DNA from: Chondrilla cf. caribensis
Taxonomy: Eukaryota; Porifera; Demospongiae; Chondrillida; Chondrillidae
DNA length: 64,000 bases
Assembly (NCBI GenBank): GCA_964020155.1
Contig: OZ026555.1
Coordinates: 1,987,782-2,051,781 of the forward strand
Reading direction: 5' to 3'
Positions within the stretch are counted from its first letter, which is position 1. Each line of letters begins with the position of its first letter. Position numbers and translations under genes: made by a program. The notes below the pieces were generated by a model. The model was not told where the DNA came from. It was given only the letters and a program-made list of their open reading frames with translations, and searched no databases. This document shows positions 32,701-46,597 of the stretch, in pieces.

Positions 32701-35700
32701 GTGTTTGGTTGACACCCCTAGGGGTGTTGGGATTAATGTTTAAGATTAACACCCCAGGGGTGTTATAGAAGAGTGTTACAGTAACTCCTTCTCTGACGGG
32801 TGTTATTACTACCCCATGAAGGGTGTTATTACTACCCCATAAAGGGTGCTATTACTACCCCATGAAGGGTGCTATCGCTACCCTGTGAAGGGTGTTATTA
32901 TAACTCCAATGCAGGAGTGTTATTGCTACACCTGTATAATGTATGCATATATATAGTATTATTATTCACTGATGCTCAAATAATTTGATGAAATACAAAT
33001 TAACATTATTATGGACATACACTAGAATAATGATTTACATGTCTTTAAAAGATGAAAGTAGTCTTGGGATAATAGGTGGCATTGGCATTGATGGTGTGAC
33101 TTGAAAAATGTACTGTTCTAAAAAATAATAAAAAGGTATGAGAGACAATGGATATGATAGACTGAAACAATAAAAAGACGAGAAAAGATGTACCAAAGAT
33201 AACATGGTGTTGTCATCCGGGAAGTATGGCCTCCTTTCAATAGCCACAACAAACTGTGTGCCAACACAGCACAAATATGGTTTGTTTTGTCGTCTCTTCC
33301 TCAAAATGTCTTCAAGGTTTTCCTCATTCTGAGCATAAATCAATAAAAAATCACCTTATGCACGTCCTTACTGTTTAACATGATGATACAATATACGCCT
33401 ACAACGATGCCAAAAGCGATGACAACATTGCTCAACTCACTAACCTCAGCTCTGAGTACAATTATTGACTTTGACTTGGGACAAAAGAGTTTCTGTCCCA
33501 ACTCCAGGAAGCACACCACCTTTAAGTCTACATGTATTCAGAGAATAATGTTATTATAAGTGTAAGTATTGCATCAACATCACAATTTACAAAATTATAA
33601 CCGTGATATGCATGTCTCAGTTACACATATACAAGCAACTTCATGAATATTATAGTATTAACGTAAAGGTAAGTTCCTAATAAATTAGTATACAACACGA
33701 ATACAGTTATACTAACCATCACTGTCCAGTACATCAAATTGTGATTTGCTCTGAATGTTGAGCAATTTCTCAAACTTCACAACCCACTCCAGGGTGCAGT
33801 CAAAGTCAATAGCAATATTAGCAAGTAGAAACTTCATTGTAGGTGTAGAGAATGAGGTAGGCTCTGGAATGACAAAATTCTTTATCCATCCTTGGCCAAC
33901 ATGCAAAGTTGGTGTTTGGGATGTTGTTGGAGCCTACATTTGGATGGGATCACAGTGCATAATAATAATTACACTATAATGATCATATAAGTATAGGTAG
34001 CACAATAAAGTTTGAAGGAGGTAAGCACTTATTGTTTGCTGCTCTCACTGGTGTATATATATTATCCCAGCCAATTGAAAAAGCCAAAATATGAGGGGTA
34101 TTATAGACCGGTCTAATGCAACAATGTAAGTAAGCGTTAGACTTCATGCCCACTAACATTAGTAAACAGAAGACGCCAAACTTCGTACCGGCCCGATAAA
34201 TGTACAGTACGGTTCAAAAAAAAACCAAACGGTAATCTCCTTTACCGTTTTTCAGTTAACAGTTAACGGTTATCCGTTATCCGTTAACCGTTACCGGTAG
34301 TTTTTTCATTGCGTAATCATTGATACGCAAGCGTATATTACTTAATAACAGCTGCGAATTGCGTAACTCACGAACGATCCGTCGAAGAGTCGGTCTACTA
34401 GATCCAGGAAGACGGAGAGATGTTCCCATGTCTTTTTTGCTTTTGAATCGTTTCTCAAACACTCGCCTTCGATACTTTAAGACCTTGTTTTTCAACGATT
34501 AAGAATTTATAACGTACCATTGACGGTTATCCGTTAACGGTTATCGGTTAACGGTTACCAGAAATCAGTTAACTTTTAACCGATAAGCGTTAACTGTTAC
34601 CGGATTAACAGGTAACTTTTATCCGGTAACGTTTAGTTTTTTTTGATCCGTACCGTAGGTCACAAATGGCCGTTCAGCTGGAGATTCAACTTAACCATGC
34701 ACTAACATTGACAGCAACCAGTATTAAAAGGTGACTCAAATTCTTTAAAAGTTGTGCGCTTTAGTGAACTTACTTGTTGAGATGGACTCGATCTAGCCAT
34801 GGACTTCTTCAAAAACGCCCGAACAGAAAGTCGGTCGCCCAAAATGGGGAATATTTCCTTGGCTTCCTCATCTGTAAGCTGTAGCAGTCCGATTCCATTC
34901 ACACCATTGTCTCGAAAAATAGTTGCTACACGTTCTCCAACTTCCATCAATATGATTTCAAACAATTCGTCAGTGTTTAACGTTGTAATATCCCTTCCAC
35001 TTCGTTCCATTTCCTCTGCTTCACAGGTCGCAAAATGAACTCGCGTTGCAGCTGTTCACTACGTAGTCTACGTATATGGCAATACTATGACGTCGCGTCA
35101 CATGCACCTTAAAATAGCACTTCAACACAATGACATCACATAGCAAAAGCAAATCATCCTAAAATAAAAAAGCAGCAGACTAAATGTCCTCGATTTCAAG
35201 TTCTCTTGCTTGTCCTCTGTATTCTAGTCTCATCCTAGGAAATGTCTCCAGCCTCTTATCACACATGAGACTTGCTCATTTGATGGACAAGGTGTTCCAA
35301 TGTAACCTGCAAGGATGTCAAAGAACATTTAAAAATTCAAAAAACACCCATCTAACGCGACTATGGTAGAAGCAATCTACACATGCACCAGTAGCCACGG
35401 TAAATCTCAACATGGTCTTTGTTGTGGCAGAAAAAGTTGATTACTCTGAGCTAAAACACCGACACAATAGCGTACTAACCTCACAGAACTTTGACACAGA
35501 AAAGTATGTGCCTTTGTCCAGCCTCTGAACGACTCCTCTGAATCATAGAACATAGACTCTCAACATCAGCACGAGGCCACTACAGTATTTCTCAGTAAAA
35601 CCTAGTATAACTACGTATAGTTTCTGTACATTCTTCCTGAATGTAGGCAATAACGGTGTTGCGATAACACCCCCTTTTTCTAAGGGTGTTGGATTGACCC

Positions 35701-38700
35701 TAAAGGTGCTGACAGAGCATGGGGTGTTGTGGATACACCCTGAGCTGATATCACAACGGGTGTTAAATATGGTAAGGGGTGTTACTTCAACACCCCATTT
35801 TTTATAGTGTAACTTTGGCTGTATGTCTGTGCGCAGCAGAAAGTTGACTGGTGCATCCTGCTGTACTTGGACCCAGGCTACGATCTGTCGATCTTTCCTT
35901 CCTAATTTCAAATGGATTTGCCTGTACATATCCAATTTATGATCGCTAAAGCTACTTGATCACAGTTGGTTCAACCTCTGTCTGACTTCTGCGGCCCAAT
36001 CTTTGGAGGTCTGATCTGGCTTCTTAGTCTGAGACAAAATGTTAAGAAGACACTTAGATGAGATTATACTAACTGGAGATCTGGTATCAATAAGGGCTTC
36101 AATCTTGCTACCTTCCACATCCAATTCTGTTGTTGGGGTGCTCCCTAGTCCAGCAGAAGGGTTATCTTGGGTTATCTGGACCCCATGTAAGGCCACTACT
36201 ATCTCCTCCAGCTCTTTCTCAATGGCACCTGGTCGTGGCTCCACCTCCCTTTGAGATTCTGTCTCACCAGGCACCACAACAGCTACTTCATGTCCCTTTG
36301 CTTCCCCTGGTCCTTCCTTGCTTTTGAGTGGACAGTTTCTGGCTAAATGTCCATCCCCTCCACAGTTGTGACATTTGAGATGGCTGCTGATGGATATACT
36401 AGTACTGCTCTGTGCTGCCTGCCCCGGTCCTCCTCATGATCTACTCTCCTGCTGGTATCCTGCAGATCTCTTCGATGGTGTTCTGGTTTCCTCTCCGAAG
36501 CTCATCTCTTTGGTCTGTCAAATCTTGCTTTAATCAGAAGACTGTCCATGTCTCCTTCCATCCCAGCAATCTTACTATTTAGGTCTGGCCTTAACCCTGA
36601 CACAAACTGTGAAGACAGAACGGACTTGCCCATCTCCTCTGACTCCCGACTTCCTTGGTGGGCTGATGGATAGGCCTTCAAGAAAAGCTGCCTCAGGTTC
36701 TGGGCATACACATCCACCATTTCCCGTGGTTTTTGTTTCCTCTCGTGGGATAAGCTGGTCTGCACTGCCTGGATGGTAACTGGAGTAAACCTCTTCTCCA
36801 GTTCCATCATCAGCGCAATTAAGATAAATCCCTCTCTGAGATGCCATACACGATTTGTAGAATGCATATACCTGGCCCCTCAACCCCTCAACCTTGTGAT
36901 CAGATTAACCAGCCTAGTCTTACTTTCCCATCAACCTAGACTGGCAATCAACTCGAACTGTTCTTTCCACTCTTGGAAAGATTCCTCTAGGTTGACTCCA
37001 TCCCCAGAGAACTCTGGTATAGGTGGGACTGCCACTGGTGTTGTCCTGGTTGGCTCCACTTCTGAGCCTCCGTGCACAGACTCAGGTGGGCTCTGCTTCT
37101 GTTCAGCAGGTAAAACAACAAGTGATGAAACCATGAAATGGGTCCCTTGATCTTCCTTAGGCTGCTGCGACATTTGTTCCTCCCTGTCTTCCTACTTGGC
37201 TCTCTTCTTAGCTAAGGCTTTGTGCAGTTCCAACTCTGACTAGTTTTTGACCTTTTTCATCTCCTCCAAAATTTTATCATGTTCCAAGAAAATAGTATCT
37301 AACTTGCTCTCCAATTCTTTTACCAACTCCTGAAGCGTAGAGTTCTCCTCTCCCTCTGTCAGGTCCTTCATCGCCCATTCGTAGAGTTCCAACTGTCACT
37401 GAGCCTCTGCCTGTGCGTCGATCAAGGGAGCTCCCTCTTGATTACCCACACACAACTTGGTATTTTCTATCTTCAACTGCTCCAACTCAAACTTGACAGA
37501 TTCCAACTCTAAAGACAATGACTCCATTCTCGACATTCCTGTGTACAAGGTCGCAGCTTCCTAGTCACTCTGCTCATGATCTGACTGGGAGTTTGTATCC
37601 TGGACTGGCCCCCAAATATAGTGTTTGTTCAAGTTTCAACTACCGAGGAAACTTGTGTAAACTTGTTCACAGCAACTGTCATCAAATAAACTCAATATAA
37701 TAGCTGTATCAAGCCTAGAACAGCCGAACACAGTCAGCAAACTACAAACAAAACTACAAAACTCAGTGCTACAGAACAAGAACACTAGAACAAGTCCAGC
37801 CACAAGGCTCACCACGTGGACCACACACACACAACTTCTTTGCTCAGCATGTGTACTACTTAAACACTAACACATACATATTAGGTAGTCTATTACTTAG
37901 TAACTAATGAAGTTAACAAGTAATTATCTACATATGTATTGGCACTGCACATAAAAAAGTTGACTTTTAACCGGTTAAATTACTTTTCCGTGATCTGTAC
38001 TGTATCCAGGTGTCTTTTTACGAATATTGTCAATTTATTAATTTCATATTACGTACGTATGTTGATTGGTGTGAAATCAGCTTGAAGGTTTTTCTCATAG
38101 TTCTCTCAAACATTTTCTTCTAATGTCAAAGAAAGGAATACTTGTACATTTACAAGTATACACCTTGAGAAGTAAAGGCAGTATCTAATTTGACAGCACT
38201 GATGTTAGTGCTGGGCGATAATGACTTTTTTCTGCATATCACGATACCTTGGGAGAGTATCACAATATACCCAATGTATTGGTAGAATTTAAATTATTAG
38301 GAATCGAAGTAACACTTACATTTGAATTGACATTACACTGTTATACTAATAGCATAAGCAAAAAGAAAGCACAGCATGGCAACACTGTCAGCATTCAGGC
38401 ATAACCTCTTTGCTGTTACAATGTTAACAGCTGTACTAAAGAGACTTTCAAAAGTTACACTGGTGGTGGGGATGCACAGGTACTTTCTTGCGTATATTTT
38501 ACTTAGTTATCTTACGTATATTTATACGTATGCAGCGCATTTCCGTATTTACTCTGCTACTTTTCGGCGCTTACCTCGCGGCGGTCGACGAGCTTTCCAT
38601 ACTTAACCTAACCTACAGAATTTATTACTTAACAAAGTGACCCTATCAGTTGTGCTATTAATAAACATTATTTCATTGTCAATTGAACCAGGTGCAAATT

Positions 38701-41700
38701 TATTGATTTATGGACATGCTGTTGTACTCTTATATAGACTGGACCCTATTCTCAGACGGTTTGGTGCCCTTCAAGAGTGTCAGTACTTTTGACATTGATG
38801 ACCCAACAAGTGCTATATTTAGTAGTATAGCTATGAATTCATTTGACTTACCAGATTTAACACTGGAATGCGATGGTATCCTACAGGTGAGTAGATTTAT
38901 CAGACTGTTGTGCTACTCAGATATGGTTGTGATTTGATTTAGGGCTGAGTTAATCATTGAAATGACATTGCATTGGCTGTCATTGTTGCTGTTTTATGTC
39001 CAGAAAAGGAATTTCCTCTCATCAGTTAACTCTCCAATGTGGTCATCTTCATCTGTGTAGTCAATATCATGTTCATTGTAAGACATAGTGTAACAATGTG
39101 ACAGACAAAGTTCTTCTGCTCATTCACTAACAGACAATGCTAGAATGAACATACTGTATGTGACAGAAAAAAGTTAACGTACTACGGACGTTCTATGTTT
39201 GTCATACGGATAGAATACGGATGCAAGTATGGGTGTAGCAATCAAAACGTACGGATGTAATTACAGGTGTAGCAAAGAGAACGTACGGGTAGGTTGTTCT
39301 TGAACAAACATGTATGCCATTTCGTCGAAGAAACTATTCCAATTTTAGACCAGTTATTTTGTCACTATCGTTTGATTCTGATGCTTTACCACTCCCTGGT
39401 CTTCAACAAATTGTGCAAGCTTCTTCCTATCGTCGATAAAACTTGCACACCGGCCTTCGTAGTATTGAGCCCTTCTTCTGCCAAACAGTCAACGATATCT
39501 TCATACCAAGAAGGCGATAGTACAAAATCTTTGCTTCACGTATCTGAATAAACCATTTCATCTGCACGTTGTGATAGTACAAGGACAATGTAGAAATAGA
39601 ACTTGTGACAATACTTGAAACCGATCGATAACACCTTCAACTGAAAGAATAACACCTAATACATCCGGATTGTCCAAAATAAGGGTTTTGCGAAGTTTTG
39701 CATATTTCCATCGATACTTCGAAGGAGATAAACAGAGTTCGAAAGTCGCTCGTATGTATTATAATCTATGTACGGGAGCAAATACGGGCGTAGTTTGAGA
39801 AACCTATGGTTGCAAAAATGGACGTAGTTCGAGAAACGTACAGCTCAGCTACGGATATAGGTATGGACCATACTACGAGCGTAGTACATTAAATTTTTGT
39901 ATCATGTATCGTACAGTACTCACTCATGTATTGAATAGTCTTTCAGCACCTCGGGATAGATGTAACTCCCCCACCATCCATAGGGACACACTAGGTTGGG
40001 TATCAAACTGTGTCACTTTCTATATTCCATTACATATCAAATACTAAATAACATGTCTTTGGCCCTTTATTCTCATGTACATCAGTAATCAATGTTGTGT
40101 AATCATAATACATCTCATCACTGCAGGGCAATACTCCAGTGGATGAGAAGGGATTGTGTGAAGCATGGTCACAATGCAAGTGTAAAACAGTGAAGTTTAG
40201 GCTTTCATATCATGTAAGTGATTGGTAGTGTATTGAATCTGTATGTGACATGTACTGGACAGTACTAACCATCTAATTGATCAGACATTGTGTGAGTATA
40301 TGTATAGTCTACATACAGTATGCATGCATATGCATATTATTGTATGCTAACTACAATCACACTGAATGAGGTACACAGTACATGTGTGTATCAGGTGTTA
40401 GTACCAGCACATTAAATTGTGTTGTTTTGTCTATTTTGCAGACAAGGGATCAGTCTGATCTGTTGAAGTCTCTTGCCAGGTCTGCACTGAAAGGAATATC
40501 AGTCAATGGACATGTGCAGCACTTGAAGTTTGAGTGCCTGAATTTATCACTACGGTTACATGGTAGGTGCACTGTTAGGTGAAAGTAGACATACCAAAGC
40601 ACCCAAGTCACTCACTGATTCATACATTTGTTCACCATACATGTACCAACCATTCATTTTGCGATTATGTGCTCTGCACACACAGTAAAAACCTTCTTGC
40701 ACGGAGCACATGAACACACAATGGGAAAGTCATCTACATAGGAGACTACTAACATACCTAAATACACATAAATGCAAAAGGAAAATTGTTATAGTATGTG
40801 ACACAAAATATTTTCTACAATGTATCATATCTCCCTAGAAGACATTTTATTGTCTACTAATATGTATTTTTTGTTATTGTTTTATACGGTACTTTCAGTA
40901 AAAAACTAAGTGTACTACGGGTTGCCTACGGATATACTTGTTAAGTACGGCTCATCTACATGTTGATACCTAGGTGCTATGTACTCGCTACATACGGGTT
41001 GTTAAAATTCTAAAGAAAGTGATAAGTGAAGGAATGCAGACCTCATGTGTCCTTTCACATGTAAAAGAAATCCAGAATCCTTCCTTAGTGAGAAGAGTAA
41101 CGTCTGTTGGAAAGATCCTCCCCGTCAGAATCCTGCTTGGTTAATGCGAATTTGTTTGAGACAGTTACCTGCACCTCAAGTAATTATCACATATTTTAGT
41201 AGGAAGTACAGTATTGGACTAATTAGCACTGATGAAAAATTTAATATTATTTTTCCATTCCCAACATGTGCAAGATTTTGTACGATGAACTCCACTTAAT
41301 ACTTATCAAATTGCACAGGAAGGGAGAATGAATTCAAAATTCTAAGTAATAGAAATTTACATATTACTGTATTCTATCTTGAGCCCACTAAAGACTTTTT
41401 ATGTGGGAATAATCTTCTAATTCATCCAACAAAATGTTAAGACTACAGAAATGACCATACTGATATTACATAAAGCATGTAGAAGATTGTTTTGTCCTTT
41501 CACTTGCCTTCAAATACGTATATAGCAATGGTGAAATACATCAGGGTTAGTTTTTGGTCACAATCTCAACTGCCATTTTGCCAATGCAGGTGTGACATGC
41601 TCAATTGTGCACATCCTACCTGCATTCGCAGATTACTATATTTTCATAACAAATTGGTAATCTTTGGATAACTTGCTACTGCTTTGACAACCTTTATTGG

Positions 41701-44700
41701 TTAACATTACATTACTTGTAGAGTTGCACCTTATTTCCATTATAATAGTGTTATCCTACTTTTGTTTTTATATTTGTTTGATTGTAGAAAATCATGAAGA
41801 ATATCATGAATTGATGTCTTTGCTAAAGCAGTTACTGGTTCCGCGTCTCACATGTTGGTTGAGGTTGTGTCTCTCTCCAGCAGTGGGGGCAGCAATCCTG
41901 TGTGGAGTGGGAAGTGCCGAGCAATTAGAGAAACTGGATGTTACCATGAGGTTTACTAATGTAAGTCCTAGCATGCTGTACATTGTTAACTAATGCATTG
42001 AACCTTGGTCAGAGCATTCAGTTTTTCAGATGTCTCAAAAGTAGATTGAAACAGGGTTACCTGACCAAGTTCAACCCTATAGCAAATACTGTACTCTCCG
42101 TAATTTTTGTGAGACTAAATTTTCGCGAATGGACAAAGTTCGCGTTTTTATTTTCGCAAATGGACATATTTCATGTAGTAGTATGCACGTTATAATCAGT
42201 ATTAAATAGGATTAAAGATGGTGGTTGAATCCTTTGATTTGTCTTACACGGATATCACATACTGTGCAACTTTAGCCTTCTTTTTGGCTGAGAAGGTCGA
42301 GTACACCCCATGTTTTCCACCTGAAGTGTTCAGTTTCTTGATGCATTCTAACTTCTTTCCTTGCAACCAAGAAAGTTGCTTCAGTTGATGACTTGACTGG
42401 GTGCCTCAGACTGCCTTAGTCCCAGGAGTCTTGATGCCCTTTGCCATGCATACTGTTCAGAAATAAGTCGGGAAACGTTCTAGTGCGCACTAGTATATGA
42501 TGTACAGTAGTTATACGGTACAGGTCACGGAAAACGTATTTTTTTCTGCATCTGATGGCACGGATTTCCGCATATGCTGGCACGGATATCCCAGGAAGCC
42601 CTCAAAAATTCGTCACGTCCGTATGCGGTATGCTGCACAATTATGTAAGCATTGAGAAAGTAATTGCCACTTATCACCCTATTCATTAGTGCGCTTTTGT
42701 CGTACACTTACGTATGTATAATTATCATACGTAACAAAAAGATAATATCAGCTAAAATACGTATTTTAAAGTTTAAGGACAATAATTACAAGTGTATAAT
42801 ATAAAAATATGAATAATTCAACAAAGTTAGGTATGTTAATGTCCTGTTGGACCACCATCTTCCTCAATAACTAGCAGTAGTACCTTGTGAAGGTGGTCGA
42901 TGTACCTAGCGCAAACATCTGGCGTCAGTTGTTTCCAGAAAGCCTTTATTCCTGTCTTCAATTCGGCTAGATTCTTCGGCTTATACTTGTCCCTCAAGTA
43001 GCACTTCATGGATCCCCTAATCTTCTCAACTGGATTGAGATTGGGACTTTCGGCAAGGCTCTTCCACCAAACAATCTCATTCTGCTCAAAGAATCCACTA
43101 ATATATCAACTTGTGTGTTTAGGGTCATTGTCCTGATATAAACGATGGCTGTCAGGAAGGTGCTTGCGTATGAAAGGGATCAAGGACGATCTTAGAATGT
43201 CTCCATACACAGTGGCTGTCATGATTCCTTGAAAGATGACAATTTTCGTGGCACCTCTCTTAGAGATTCCTCCCCAAACGTGAACTTTCTGAGGGTGCTT
43301 GAACTTGTACTTCATCTTCCTTGGTGCTCCTCTCCGGCAAAAACATTTTCTACGGTGGTTTTCTAATTGCACAGTGGATTCGTCTGTAAAATGACGAAAT
43401 TTTCCTCCTCCAACAAGTGCTGTTCACACCACTCTACTCTTTTGCGCTTATTACTCTCCCGAATAGCTTGACAGTATCTTGCCGTACCAAACGTCCATCC
43501 TAGGTCCTGCCTTGCCCTGGCTAGAGTGGACAGTGAGTATCTGATGGCTTCATGCCCAAACTTGTCTTGCGTCATGTCCATCAGATTGCTGGCGGTCAGT
43601 TCGTCGTTCTTCTACATGGCTTCGTCAATAAATCGGTAATGTTCCTCAATAACTCTCTTGATACCTCCTTTTCTGGAACAATCTTTGTAGTTTCCTGTCT
43701 CCTTCCATTGCTGTATGCTAAGGCAATTTGAGGGACAATGCAGAACGTGGCAAGGATTGCATATAAATAGGGCGGAATTTCACAGCTCTTTAGGGTGTGA
43801 AGCGGACTCGGGTGTATTATTGACGTAACTATACACAATTCTATTGGTCGACATAATATCTTGTCTATCCAAGTGTGTATCCTTCTTACTTTTTTAATGG
43901 TCTAACACAGTTTGTGATCGTAATTATCAGATCGAATACTCAGCTCAAGAGACTCGAGAGAATGCCTGTTGCCAAGGTACAAAGTTGAATGAATGGAAGG
44001 AAGATCGAAGGAAACAAACTTGTGGATTAAACGAAGTGATGTGAAGGAGGGAAGAATAGCAACTGGAGAGACAGTAAAGGTTATCTGGGGGACATCGAAG
44101 AAAGTGCATGTTGCCATTGTGAAGGACGATGGGTTGATGTCGCCAACTATCCCTACCCAACAATGGGCAGATCCACAACCAGAGCTTGGAATAAGCTTCA
44201 ACCTCAGTAGCCCCGCATCGATTCCTGATCAAGTAGAAGAGGTTCAAATTGCCCAGCCACCAATTCAACCAAATTCTGAAATAGTATCTAAAATGGAGGA
44301 GATATTCGATGCCCTTTCAGCGCAAAATGCAAAAGTTATTTTGATACTAGATTCGTTTGAAAAACATATCTGGACGACTGGATGAATTAGAGAGACGTGT
44401 ACTTCTTCTTCTTTACAGCTGCCAATCCAACCACCACCGCTGGACAGCACCGCGATAACAGAGCCTGATCCAGTGCCGTCATGCTCCTCGTTGTGTGTTT
44501 CTCCCCTACCTTTACAGGAGATAAATCAGACAGCAAACCACCAGATGACACGTTATATTATCCCCCAAGGAATTGTCTACACCTGCCTTAACGCTGTAAA
44601 ATCAAGAAGAAATCTAGCAGTCAGGTTGGCAATAAGAATGTTTCTCGCAGAAGAAAGGATATGCAGTAACTTGCTTGGCCTCTGTGGCAAGAAAGCGTTG

Positions 44701-46526
44701 AATGGAATAAAAATCAAAGCCATTCACGACTTACGCTTAAAGCATTTTCCTTTGGAAAGAATGGATACTGAAGATTCAGCCAACAAAGATATGAGATATG
44801 CTATTGATGAAGTTTGCAGGAAAACTAAGAGAACGGGAAACACTTTTGGACATGTTTAAATTTTATGAGGTTTTTAGTCTGACTTTATCTAATATCTTTT
44901 CCTTCTTTTATACCATCTTTGATATTTCTTCACTATTATTTCCCTGTTGTTCTTGCAATTTATAAAGAAATATTTTATTATAATTGCTATGCAAATATAG
45001 CCTAAATACTACCGTAGAGCGGGAAATTTTCGCAGAAGAAAATGTCATGTTTTTGTCCATAATGCAATTTTTGTGGTTTTATTTTTGCGTTTTCACTGCC
45101 ACTGTCAGGGTTGGGAACAGTCCTGATGAATTCTTGTCAATGATGAATTTTCAAAACAAGTAATTCGAGTTAAAGCTTTGGCACTAGATTCCCCCACGCT
45201 GGAATCACTTGAACATGTCTTTAAGGTTTAGAAGAACCTGTGCTGAGGATATAATGCTCGGCGAAGGTGTTGTGCTTAAATTCTAGCCCTATTTCTAATT
45301 CTGCGTGTTTCGAAATCGGCCAACTTTTGGCACTATATATATTTTTATGTTTCACTGTTTCAGTTACACATAGGAATGCATATTATATATCTATACATTA
45401 TACATACGTATAACATACCAGAAGTTAAAAATGAATGAAAATGGTGCCCTGCAAATTATGAATTAGCAATGTTCTTTTTTTTTTTACTTTGAACAAACAG
45501 GTCTTCTAGTGACATAAACAGTTGGTGGATCAAAAATGTACAGAACAAAACAACTTTATTTAGAATCTAATGAACATTTTCAATTTTATTACAAGCTAAT
45601 AGTAATCTTTGACGTTCAAAAACCTCCAGGGCTGAATAAGAAAGATTGATTGGCAATCTTTTGGTAGCCATTTTGCTAATTGCGTTATATTATATAAAAT
45701 CCCCCATGTTCAACTGGAGTCAAATCAACCCGGGTTCAACCTACTTCACTGGTGCATGCAAACAATATTGAATGATGTTCATGTCTGGCATGTTGACCCT
45801 ATACTATGTGGTGAGGAAATATTGGTGATTCACATGTTGGGGAAGTCCTGAAGAACCTTTGATTGGAAGATTGTTTGATGATTACACAGTTTCATAACTT
45901 TTTAATGATAGATGAATAATTTATTACCTATTTAAACACCAATGTCAGTAACACATGCTGAGTGAAATGGAGGTTACCATGGTCAACAGCTGTATTCAAG
46001 AAGATCATAATTCTCAAACAATAATTGCTTAAATATACGTATACTCCGTGTATGTACTGTCCCATTGCCATTTTAGCTAATAATACATCTGAGGTTAGCT
46101 CCTTAATTCCTCAATCTGCCAATATCAACTCTTTGCCAATATTTCCCACTACATGGTTTGTGTAATGTAATGTCTACCATGTAACAAACTATGTGACACA
46201 CTGAACTTTGATTGTTTATGGTTGGACTTGGTTCAATTACACTCAAAACCTCACACCTAACAACATGCCTACTCACCACAAGTATATTAATTTTATGTAT
46301 ATCAGTAATCAATGTTGTGTAATCATAATACATCTCATCATTCCTGACCAGGACAGCACTCCAGTGGATGAGAAGGAATTGTGTGAAGCATGGTCACAAT
46401 GCAAGTTTAAAACAGTGAAGATGGAGTTTGGATATCCTGTAAGTGATAACTAGTGTAGTGTTGGCTCATGTGACATGTACTGGACCACCCTAGCTATTCC
46501 ACTAATTGAACATTGTGTGTGTGTGT

Positions 46527-46597
<71 letters not shown>

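Larger units (their letters stand above)
32685..35809. mobile_element. 3.1-kb TIR transposon (CACTRTWAAAAATKGGGTGTT) carrying SAM and zinc-finger coding sequence
   Basis: Left end CACTGTTAAAAATTGGGTGT, right end inverted CACTATAAAAAATGGGGTGT, flanked by TA. Next to the left TIR there are at least six copies of a subterminal GGGTGTTATTACTACCCC-type palindromic unit (32750-32940), with similar GGGTGTT/AACACCC words at the right (35650-35790). It is inserted in a gypsy element. Inside it, a minus-strand SAM-domain gene and a plus-strand zinc-finger ORF diverge from one another. Superfamily not assigned: the CACT tips recall CACTA/EnSpm, but a 2-bp TA duplication does not. Confidence 0.8.

Noticed and set aside
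38376..38606. 76-codon plus ORF
   Set aside because: No domain, no fitting splice phase, and it lies beside a MITE tip in an intron.
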